Part shown: piece after piece, positions 7,766-15,690 of the stretch | How the letters are laid out: each line of letters starts with the position of its first letter | How positions within the stretch are numbered: the stretch's first letter is position 1 | Assembly: GCA_051647125.1 (NCBI GenBank) | Contig: JBOFDP010000046.1 | Coordinates: 1 to 38,106 of the forward strand | Source: JBOFDP01 sp051647125 | Lineage (GTDB): Bacteria; Bacteroidota; Bacteroidia; Chitinophagales; Chitinophagaceae | Direction of reading: 5' to 3' | DNA length: 38,106 nt | Notes under the pieces: generated by a model | Told to the model about the DNA's origin: nothing | Database searches by the model: none | Seen by the model: the letters and a program-made list of their open reading frames with translations, nothing else | Position numbers and translations under genes: made by a program

Positions 7766-8890
7766 ATGAATATTAAAATAGGCGTACTTAAAGAAAACGG
7801 GAAAGGCGAGAATAGAGTATCGCTATTGCCCGAACATGTAGTAGCTTTAAAAAAGAAAGGCATTACTGTGTTGGTAGAAAAAAATGCTGGCGAACATCTT
7901 TTAATCACTGATGATGCATATAAAAAAGCAGGTGCTACTACAACCACCAAGAAAGATGTTTTAGACAAAGCAACCATAATTCTATCTATTAGTTGTGAAA
8001 ATATTCCTGCTATAAAATCAAAAATTTTGTTAGGAGTATTTCAACCCTTATCTGATCATAAATTAATGGACAAATGGGCAAAAGAGGAACACACCGTATT
8101 TAGTTTAGATATGCTTCCACGTACTACACGTGCTCAAAGTATGGATGTGCTTAGTTCTCAAGCCAATATTGCGGGCTACAAAGCTGTCTTAACAGCCGCT
8201 ACGATGCTTAATAAATACATGCCCATGTTCACTACTGCTGCCGGAAGTATTGCTCCTGCTAGAGTATTAATATTGGGTGCTGGAGTAGCTGGTTTGCAAG
8301 CCATTGCTACAGCACGTCGTCTTGGAGCTATAGTAGAAGTATTTGATACACGCCCTGCAGTAAAAGAAGAAGTAATGAGTTTAGGTGCTAAATTTGTAGA
8401 AGTAGAAGGTGCTGCTGATGCCTCTCTGGCAGGAGGATATGCAGTACAACAAACTAAAGAATACAAAGAAAAACAAAAAGCTAAAATAGCTGAAGTGGTA
8501 CAAAAAGCAGATGTGGTAATTACAACCGCTCAAATACCTGGTCAAACAGCACCTATCTTAATTACAAAATCCATGATAGATAATATGAAGCAGGGATCTA
8601 TTATTATAGACTTAGCCTCTGCTACTGGAGGAAATACTGATCTCACAAAAGATAATAAAACTGTAGTACACGGTGGTGTAAGTATTTTTGGAAATAGTAA
8701 TTTACCCTCTACTATGCCTATGGATGCAAGTAAATTATATGGTAAAAATGTACTAAACTTTTTAGATATTTTAATACCCGCTATCTCAGAACGTGGTATT
8801 GATTTTAGTGATGATTTAATAAAAGGTGCTTGTATTGTAACAGATAAAAATATTGTAAACGAACGTGTGATTAATTTAACTAAAAAATAA
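7766..8890 (+). CDS. pntAA: NAD(P) transhydrogenase, alpha subunit part 1 (NAD-binding)
   Basis: This is domain I of proton-translocating transhydrogenase, the soluble NAD(H)-binding part that passes hydride to NADP+ in domain III. Its 374 residues show IGVLKENGKGENRVSLLPEHV at the N-terminus, the Rossmann motif VLILGAGVAGLQAIATARRLGA with VFDTRP, and GQTAPILITKSMIDNMKQGS with IDLASATGGNTDLT. It ends without membrane segments because the alpha subunit is split in two. The ATG at 7766 matches the family start; the in-frame TTG at 7742 lies inside folA and is rejected. Confidence 0.95.
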   Translation: MNIKIGVLKENGKGENRVSLLPEHVVALKKKGITVLVEKNAGEHLLITDDAYKKAGATTTTKKDVLDKATIILSISCENIPAIKSKILLGVFQPLSDHKLMDKWAKEEHTVFSLDMLPRTTRAQSMDVLSSQANIAGYKAVLTAATMLNKYMPMFTTAAGSIAPARVLILGAGVAGLQAIATARRLGAIVEVFDTRPAVKEEVMSLGAKFVEVEGAADASLAGGYAVQQTKEYKEKQKAKIAEVVQKADVVITTAQIPGQTAPILITKSMIDNMKQGSIIIDLASATGGNTDLTKDNKTVVHGGVSIFGNSNLPSTMPMDASKLYGKNVLNFLDILIPAISERGIDFSDDLIKGACIVTDKNIVNERVINLTKK

Positions 8891-8896
8891 AAATTT

Positions 8897-9202
8897 ATGG
8901 AACAAATATTGAATTTTATTCAACATCACCAAGATATGATTTATGTTGTCATCTTGGCAATTTTCTTGGGTGTAGAAGTAATCAGCCGTGTACCTTCAGT
9001 ATTACACACTCCACTTATGAGTGGTGCGAATGCTATTCATGGCGTAGTTATCATAGGTGCCATTATTGTAATGGGCAATGCTTCTGAAGATAATTATATT
9101 GCATTAATCATAGGGTTTTTAGCCGTTATACTAGGGACTATCAATGTAGTTGGCGGATTCCTCGTTACCGACAGAATGCTTGAAATGTTTAAGAAAAAAT
9201 AA
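8897..9202 (+). CDS. pntAB: NAD(P) transhydrogenase, alpha subunit part 2 (membrane)
   Basis: This 101-residue membrane protein corresponds to the C-terminal transmembrane part of PntA. Three hydrophobic segments are visible: about residues 13-30, 45-62 and 68-90. The family motif SRVPSVLHTPLMSGANAIHG spans the first loop and second helix. It forms part of the proton channel with PntB. It lies six bases after pntAA and 12 before pntB, giving the three-gene split arrangement. Confidence 0.95.
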   Translation: MEQILNFIQHHQDMIYVVILAIFLGVEVISRVPSVLHTPLMSGANAIHGVVIIGAIIVMGNASEDNYIALIIGFLAVILGTINVVGGFLVTDRMLEMFKKK

Positions 9203-9214
9203 AACTAAAATTAT

Positions 9215-10597
9215 ATGAGTACTTTATTAATTATTATATATCTTTTATCGTCAATAACCTTCGTGTTAGGATTAAAAATGCTTTCTCATCCTAGAACAGC
9301 AAGAAAAGGTAATTTGATAGCTGCTACAGGTATGACTGTAGCCATTTTTGCCACTATTTTTTTATACGAAAGCAATGGGCAATATTTAGGAAATTACCTT
9401 TGGATTTTTGTAGCTCTTATATTAGGGACTCTTGTAGGATGGATTGCTGCTAAAAAAGTAAAAATGACAGCTATGCCTGAAATGGTAAGCTTATTTAATG
9501 GTATGGGTGGTGCCTGTGCTGGATTAATTTCTATATCTGAGTTTATGCATATGCAACAAAATGATATTGCACATCTTCTAGCTATTATTGTAGGACTCAT
9601 TATAGGATTTATTTCCTTTGCTGGTAGTATTGTTGCTTGGGTTAAGCTTAATGGTTCTTTAGGAAATATTCGTTATCCTGGACAAAAGATTATTAACAAT
9701 TTGCTACTATTAGTTTTATTAGCATTATCTGTTTATTTTTTATATAATTTCGAAAACCCTAATGCTCAAATTTTATTTTATAGCATTGCAGGGTTATCAC
9801 TTTTATATGGATTATTGTTCGTATTCCCTATTGGTGGTGCAGATATGCCTGTAGTTATCTCTTTACTTAATTCTTTGACAGGTATGGCAGCCGCTTGTGG
9901 TGGGTTTTTATATTATAACTGGGCAATGCTTACTGGTGGTATCCTTGTAGGTTCTGCTGGCACTATTCTTACTATTTTGATGTGTAAAGCTATGAATAGA
10001 TCTTTATTCAATGTATTATTTAGTGCTATGGGTTCTAGTGGTTCTAGTGGCACAAAAACAGAAGGAGAAGTAAAATCTATGGGAGTGAGTGATGTAGCTG
10101 CATTAATGCGTTATGCTAACCAAGTAATGATTGTACCCGGATATGGTTTGGCTGTAGCTCAAGCCCAACACGTTTGTCATGAGTTAGAAAAATATTTAGA
10201 AGCTAATGATATAGAAGTAAAATATGCTATTCATCCCGTAGCAGGAAGAATGCCAGGACATATGAATGTACTTTTGGCAGAAGCTAATGTAAATTACGAC
10301 AAATTATTAGAAATGGAACAAGCTAATGAAGAGTTTAAACAAACTGATGTTGTACTTATTTTAGGTGCTAATGATGTTGTAAACCCAGCAGCTAAAAATG
10401 ATAAATCATCTCCTATTTACGGCATGCCTATTTTGGAAGTATTGCAAGCTAAAAATGTAATTGTGAATAAAAGAAGTATGAAGCCAGGATATGCAGGTAT
10501 TGATAATGAATTGTTTTATGATACTAAAACAAGTATGTACTTTGGGGATGCAAAGCAAGCATTACAACAATTACTTAATGAAATTAAGAATATGTAA
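9215..10597 (+). CDS. pntB: NAD(P) transhydrogenase, beta subunit
   Basis: This 460-residue integral membrane subunit carries the proton pathway and the NADP(H)-binding domain III. The first 270 residues or so are a series of hydrophobic helices with MVSLFNGMGGACAGLIS and SLLNSLTGMAAACGG. The C-terminal domain has MIVPGYGLAVAQAQH, the NADP-binding HPVAGRMPGHMNVLLAEANV, LILGANDVVNPAAKND and VNKRSMKPGYAGIDNELF. The enzyme couples inward proton flow to NADPH formation. It is the last gene before a strong hairpin. Confidence 0.96.
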   Translation: MSTLLIIIYLLSSITFVLGLKMLSHPRTARKGNLIAATGMTVAIFATIFLYESNGQYLGNYLWIFVALILGTLVGWIAAKKVKMTAMPEMVSLFNGMGGACAGLISISEFMHMQQNDIAHLLAIIVGLIIGFISFAGSIVAWVKLNGSLGNIRYPGQKIINNLLLLVLLALSVYFLYNFENPNAQILFYSIAGLSLLYGLLFVFPIGGADMPVVISLLNSLTGMAAACGGFLYYNWAMLTGGILVGSAGTILTILMCKAMNRSLFNVLFSAMGSSGSSGTKTEGEVKSMGVSDVAALMRYANQVMIVPGYGLAVAQAQHVCHELEKYLEANDIEVKYAIHPVAGRMPGHMNVLLAEANVNYDKLLEMEQANEEFKQTDVVLILGANDVVNPAAKNDKSSPIYGMPILEVLQAKNVIVNKRSMKPGYAGIDNELFYDTKTSMYFGDAKQALQQLLNEIKNM

Positions 10598-10616
10598 TTA
10601 TTGTAAATATTTACAC

Positions 10617-10666
10617 TATAACAAAGAGAACTATTTCCTTAATTTGAAATAGTTCTCTTTGTTATA
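10617..10666. terminator. Bidirectional terminator with perfect 21-bp arms
   Basis: Left arm 10617-10637 and right arm 10646-10666 are exact reverse complements, with an 8-base loop (cttaattt). The stem has A-rich and T-rich ends, so it can act in both directions between the convergent pntB and AsmA-like genes. Confidence 0.85.
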
Positions 10667-10700
10667 TAGGTGGTAAAAATATGAATTTTGTTTAGTATTT

Positions 10701-13700
10701 TTATCTGTTTTTTGTTCTTCTTAAAGGAAAAATAATATCTTGAGAAGGTACAATTTTATTAAGTTCCTTTTGCATAAGTCGGTGTAACTCTTGTTGTATA
10801 CTAAACGTATTGTTTGTAATTTTTTTGGACAATGTAGTGGATTTTAAGTCTTTGTATTTTGCATTGGTCATCTTCCAAGAAAAGTTATCTACTGTTCCAA
10901 AAATATCTACACCTAATTTTGGCAAAGGAAGAGGAGTTTTTAATACTGAAATATGATAGTTAAAACTATGGTCTATATTTTGTGTGCCACCTACCGATAG
11001 CTGGTATCTATCCATAGAAATTAAAAATGGGAAAATATTGATATTGCCATTTTGTAAGGCTAATGCTACCGAAATGCTATCAATATCATTTTTTGATTTA
11101 TTTTTAAACATCAATATTTTAGCAATTTTTGAAAAAACTTCTCCGTCTAAAAGCACTAAATTTTTACCTGATAAATTACATGTAGCAATAGTTTCTACTA
11201 ATAAAATTTCCATACTTGGCGTCATTTTTGTACTTGTTGTAAAATAACAATTGATTAACCCTTCAAAAGAGCTTGCCATAGGTAGTAAAGAATCTATATC
11301 TGGATATGTATTAATTAAGTTTTTTAATTCTATCTTTTTCATCACTAAATTAACCCAAAGATGAGCTAACTTTTTACTTGTATCTGCTTTATAGGCTAAC
11401 TTTATATCCATTCTACCAGATTCGTTAGTAAGATGAAAATTACTTAAAAATAAGTGTTGGTCCTTAATTTCTACATTGCCATCTAATTGACGTAATAAAC
11501 TTTTTCCTATAGGAAGACTATCAATATCTACAGACATGTTAAAACTAATATTTTTTGGAATTACCACTACTTCCGTTGGCTTTTGAGTAGTGTCTATTTG
11601 AGGAGTATTAAAAAAATCAGTATCGCCATCAGTATTAGGAGCTTTGAAAGAGGTGTTTGCTTGGGAAAAGGCAGCCATCAATTCATTGGCATCTACAAAC
11701 TGAGATTTTATAGATAGCTCTAAACCTAGTATCCCTGTATTCAACATAGCACGTTTAAAATTTTTAACAGAGCCAGTTACATTAAAATCTGATTTCCCTA
11801 ATTTAATATCTACATTTTTAAGCTCTATGGTACGAGAATTTATAGCTATACTTTTTTGGGCTATTGTTAAAGGAAGAGGTAATGCTTGTAATCGCATTCT
11901 TAGTCTATTAAAATTAAAAGTTCCTTCATAAGCAAACTGCTCTATAAACTTCTGCCCTACATCTGTATTAGTATCTTTTGAAGAAACATAAGCAATCAAA
12001 GCGTTAATTAATTCTTTTGTAGACATATCTCTTAATCGCTCTAAGTTACGTTGTTTTCTTGCTTGTAAGGAAGTATCTAGAGGTTGTTCTTTTTGTGTTT
12101 CTCGTATAGCGGTTAATTTTTTCTGGGATTGACGTGGTTTTATAGAAAAAATAGTTTCTATGTTTAATAATAGAATACCATTGCCACCACCTCTATAACT
12201 AAGGGTATCAGAAGTAAGTTTCGTTGTCAGTATGGGTGAATTTTTTTTCTCAGGGTTGGGTGCTATTTTTATTTTAGCAGTAGTTTCTGAAGAACGTATA
12301 ACTAATTTCTCAGAAGGCCTTCTAAAACGTAATCCTTTAAACTTTAACAGTGCCATAGCACCACTCACTTCATGGTTTATTTTACCTTCTAATTTGCATC
12401 CTGTATAAAGTTTTCCTAGTGTAGCAAGATATTGGTTTTTATATTTAAAATAGAGGCTATCTAATCTTAAACTTACTCTAAACAAAGCTTGTCCTGAATT
12501 AAAACGTGAGTCTTCTACTTGCGAACCAAACTTTAACATAGCCAAATCTATGGCTATATCCAAAGAATCTTCAGGATGATTTATTTTTATGGAATCAATA
12601 CTAATAAGACCCTCCATTTTTGCTAGTGCTGGATTAAGACTAATTATATCCTGCAAGGCAAAATTTCCTTTTACATTGACCTTTACATTGCCTGTTGTCT
12701 GGTATTCCAAACTATTACGAAAAAGATATTTTAATTTTTGTAGATTAAAGTTTACAAATACACTTGCATCAATAAGTGGGTTTTGGGTGAATCTTTTTAC
12801 ATTGCCTTGTATGGCTATTTTACCCAAGTCACCAATATACTTAAGTTTTTTTATTTTAAGGAAAGAAGAACTTAAATCATTAAGTTGTAAATGACTAAAT
12901 AAAGATAAACTAAAGGTATCTACTTTTAGTTTATTAAGATTCATCTGTAAATGACGTATATTTAAATTAGAAGTAATAAGAGGAAGAGAGTTTGAAGAAT
13001 AACATCCCGAAATTTTCCCATCACAATGCAAGTAACCTTTTTTTATATCTACCTTAATATCTGAAGTAATATATCGTTCTAAGGCTGTTGTATAAATAGA
13101 ATAAAGTGGTATTTCTTTGAGTTCAAATTGTAGAGTTGGGGAATAACCAGAATCTGTAATAGAGACATTGCCTTGTAAGTGAAAAGCAATATCATTTACT
13201 TTTATGGTAGCATTATTAAAAAGAATATTATGGTTTATGCGTTCATATTCTGCATTCAATAAAAGGTCAACATGAGAATTTTTTAAATACTTTCTTTTTG
13301 CTAAATCTACATTAATATTTTGTATTCTAGTAATTAAGTTTAATTTTACCCTTGAAGAATCACCATCCGAAGAAATATTAAGTTTCAAATTTGGAAAAAT
13401 TAAATGTAAACCTGAGCTAAGATGCTCATAGCTTACAGAATCTAATATAAAATTTGCATCCAAGCCGCTATTGCCTAAAAGGTTACCATTTCCATCAATA
13501 GTAGATTCTAGGTTTGCTAAATGAGCTTTAATACTTTTATCCTGATAGTTTAGATTATTTAAATCTAAGTTTATTTTTGATAATAAATTTTTTTGAATAA
13601 AGGAACCTTTTAGTTTTACATCAGCATCTTCTATATGTAGTTTTTGATTAGCACGAAAATCTTGGAATACAATTTTCCCTGAACGAATATATATCCTCTG

Positions 13701-14240
13701 TATATCTACAGCATTAAAAATATCTGACAAAGGGTCAGAAGAGGTATCTTTTTGTTTTATATCATTTTTACTATTGTTGGAAAAAGTAAAAATATCCCAA
13801 TTTAATTTTCCTTTTTCATCAAAAGAAACTTTTGTAATACCACCAAAAAGATCTAATCTATCAATAATCAAATCTTTTCTTAGTAAATAGGCTGTAAGAT
13901 TTAATTTTGCCTTCCCACCATTGACATATAATAAGGTATCTTGATTATTATTTTTTGCCAGTATTTTAGTCTGCCCAAATTTTAAAGAAAGAAAGGGATA
14001 GGTAGAAAAATAATGTAGCTCTACATTATCAATATTAACATCTGCATTTATATAATAATTGAGAGCTTTGTTGCAAATCTCGGTCAGTTGTTTCTGAGAA
14101 AAAAAAAAGTAGCCTATAAGGCAAGATACAAGAATCAGAAGGGCAAAGAATGAACCTAAACAAATCCATAATATTTTAAGCCATCTTTTTTGTTTTATAG
14201 GTTTTATATTTTCCATTTTAAAATATTTAATATTTTTCAT
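10701..14240 (-). CDS. AsmA-like envelope protein
   Basis: This 1179-residue protein has one N-terminal transmembrane segment (about residues 22-49) and a long periplasmic body of beta-rich, repetitive character. The opening block after the helix (NADVNIDNVELHYFSTYPFLSLKFGQTKI), the repeated pattern of hydrophobic beta segments with NLNLNNL-like stretches, and the C-terminal block PLPLPKLGVDIFGTVDNFSWKMTNAKY fit the AsmA/YhdP/TamB-type family. Members bridge the two membranes and are linked to phospholipid movement to the outer membrane. The ATG at 14240 is used; the ATG at 14216 is also possible. It lies 50 bases behind mqnC with no promoter box between, so the two are probably one transcript. 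Confidence 0.82.
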   Translation of the reverse strand: MKNIKYFKMENIKPIKQKRWLKILWICLGSFFALLILVSCLIGYFFFSQKQLTEICNKALNYYINADVNIDNVELHYFSTYPFLSLKFGQTKILAKNNNQDTLLYVNGGKAKLNLTAYLLRKDLIIDRLDLFGGITKVSFDEKGKLNWDIFTFSNNSKNDIKQKDTSSDPLSDIFNAVDIQRIYIRSGKIVFQDFRANQKLHIEDADVKLKGSFIQKNLLSKINLDLNNLNYQDKSIKAHLANLESTIDGNGNLLGNSGLDANFILDSVSYEHLSSGLHLIFPNLKLNISSDGDSSRVKLNLITRIQNINVDLAKRKYLKNSHVDLLLNAEYERINHNILFNNATIKVNDIAFHLQGNVSITDSGYSPTLQFELKEIPLYSIYTTALERYITSDIKVDIKKGYLHCDGKISGCYSSNSLPLITSNLNIRHLQMNLNKLKVDTFSLSLFSHLQLNDLSSSFLKIKKLKYIGDLGKIAIQGNVKRFTQNPLIDASVFVNFNLQKLKYLFRNSLEYQTTGNVKVNVKGNFALQDIISLNPALAKMEGLISIDSIKINHPEDSLDIAIDLAMLKFGSQVEDSRFNSGQALFRVSLRLDSLYFKYKNQYLATLGKLYTGCKLEGKINHEVSGAMALLKFKGLRFRRPSEKLVIRSSETTAKIKIAPNPEKKNSPILTTKLTSDTLSYRGGGNGILLLNIETIFSIKPRQSQKKLTAIRETQKEQPLDTSLQARKQRNLERLRDMSTKELINALIAYVSSKDTNTDVGQKFIEQFAYEGTFNFNRLRMRLQALPLPLTIAQKSIAINSRTIELKNVDIKLGKSDFNVTGSVKNFKRAMLNTGILGLELSIKSQFVDANELMAAFSQANTSFKAPNTDGDTDFFNTPQIDTTQKPTEVVVIPKNISFNMSVDIDSLPIGKSLLRQLDGNVEIKDQHLFLSNFHLTNESGRMDIKLAYKADTSKKLAHLWVNLVMKKIELKNLINTYPDIDSLLPMASSFEGLINCYFTTSTKMTPSMEILLVETIATCNLSGKNLVLLDGEVFSKIAKILMFKNKSKNDIDSISVALALQNGNINIFPFLISMDRYQLSVGGTQNIDHSFNYHISVLKTPLPLPKLGVDIFGTVDNFSWKMTNAKYKDLKSTTLSKKITNNTFSIQQELHRLMQKELNKIVPSQDIIFPLRRTKNR

Positions 14241-14290
14241 TTTTAGAAATATTATTTCTATATTTATCTAAAACATTTTGTAAACTTTGC

Positions 14291-15415
14291 TTAGTATTGT
14301 ATTACTTGCTCTTGAATATTGCTAGGGATTGCACTAAATTCGTATTGTTGATTTCTTAATTGTGGAATAAATCCTGCTTCAAAAATGCTTTTTTGCATAT
14401 TTGAATAAGTAAATCTATGTGTTGCTCCAGCTACACTAACTACATTTTCTTCTATCATAATACTTCCCCAATCATTAGCTCCAGCATGCAAGCAAAGCTG
14501 TGCTGTTTGTTTGCCTACGGTAAGCCAAGAGGCTTGTATATTTTTAATATTTGGTAATACAATTCGTGAAAGTGCAATCATGCGTATGTATTCTTCGCTA
14601 GTAATTTTTTCGGGTGCTTTTTTTTGTTTTTCTAAAAGAGTTCCATCACTTTGAAATGTCCAAGGAATAAAAGCAATAAACCCCGTAGCCTCAGGTGGTT
14701 TTCGTACTTGTATTTCTCTTATTTTTATCAAATGTTCAAAACGTTCTTCAAGAGTTTCTATATGACCAAACATCATAGTAGCTGTGGTTGTTAATCCCTG
14801 TAAATGTGCTTCATGCATAATTGTAAGCCATTCTTCTGCATTGCATTTCCCTGTAGATATTATTTTTCGTACACGATCTACAAGAATTTCTGCACCTGGT
14901 CCGGGAAGACTATCCAAACCCGCCTCGATAAGTGCTTTTATGGCTTCTTTATGAGATACCTTACTTACCTTACAAATATGAGCTATTTCAGGCGGACCCA
15001 ATGCGTGAAGCTTTAACGTAGGATAAAGTTTTTTTAGCTCTTTAAACAAGTTGGTATAATAATCCAATCCCAATTCTGGATGATGTCCTCCCTGCAACAA
15101 AAGTTGCTCCCCTCCATACTTGAAGGTTTCTTCTATTTTTTGTTTGTAGGTATCCATATCTGTAATATAAGACTCAACATGTCCAGGAATACGATAAAAA
15201 TTACAAAACTTACAATTCGCAATGCATACATTGGTTGTATTAATATTACGATCTATAATCCAAGTTACTTTTTCGTGGGGAACTAATTTTTTGCGCATTT
15301 CATTTGCCACAAACATTAATTCTGTTAAGGTTGCCTTTTGGTATAAAAATAAGGCTTCTTCTTTTGATAAAAATTCTAACGCCAAGGCTTTGTGATATAA
15401 TATTTCTATGTTCAT
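14291..15415 (-). CDS. mqnC: Cyclic dehypoxanthinyl futalosine synthase
   Basis: This radical SAM enzyme closes the ring of dehypoxanthinyl futalosine in the futalosine route to menaquinone. Its 374 residues carry the CxxxCxxC cluster motif at Cys64, Cys68 and Cys71 (CIANCKFC) followed by NFYRIPGH, then LLQGGHHPELGLDYY, GLDSLPGPGAEIL, MMFGHIETLEER, GFIAFIPWTFQ, and GANDWGSIMIEENVVSVAG near the C-terminus. These separate MqnC from MqnE and from CofG/H. The mqnA gene is also in the window, about 22 kb away. The promoter box ends only ten bases before the ATG, so the transcript is nearly leaderless. Confidence 0.94.
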   Translation of the reverse strand: MNIEILYHKALALEFLSKEEALFLYQKATLTELMFVANEMRKKLVPHEKVTWIIDRNINTTNVCIANCKFCNFYRIPGHVESYITDMDTYKQKIEETFKYGGEQLLLQGGHHPELGLDYYTNLFKELKKLYPTLKLHALGPPEIAHICKVSKVSHKEAIKALIEAGLDSLPGPGAEILVDRVRKIISTGKCNAEEWLTIMHEAHLQGLTTTATMMFGHIETLEERFEHLIKIREIQVRKPPEATGFIAFIPWTFQSDGTLLEKQKKAPEKITSEEYIRMIALSRIVLPNIKNIQASWLTVGKQTAQLCLHAGANDWGSIMIEENVVSVAGATHRFTYSNMQKSIFEAGFIPQLRNQQYEFSAIPSNIQEQVIQY

Positions 15416-15424
15416 ATTAGTTTA

Positions 15425-15454
15425 CAAAAATACCCTTTTTAAATAAAATACAAG
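15425..15454 (-). promoter_or_regulatory. Promoter for mqnC
   Basis: On the minus strand, TATTTTTG (15425-15432) is preceded by CTTG (15451-15454) with 18 bases between. This fits the -33/-7 pattern of Bacteroidota. Confidence 0.6.
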
Positions 15455-15644
15455 ATTAGTTATTCTAACAAATTTTTTCTTTAACCCAAAACGTACAAAA
15501 ATAAATTAGCAAAATTTGTATTTCTATATAGCTATTAAAAACCTATTCTATGTAAAAGAAGGCTTTAAATCTTTTCAAGATATATAATTTCTCTTCTCTT
15601 TATTTAATTATTGATAGAGGTTAGGAATTATAGGTTTTTTTTGG

Positions 15645-15652
15645 TAAATTTG
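15645..15652 (+). promoter_or_regulatory. -7 promoter element for gyrA
   Basis: TAAATTTG matches TAnnTTTG and lies 38 bases before the gyrA ATG. The 275-base gap between mqnC and gyrA otherwise shows nothing recognisable. Confidence 0.55.
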
Positions 15653-15690
15653 TTAGCTTAATTATTGTATAATAAGAATTATCAGATAAG

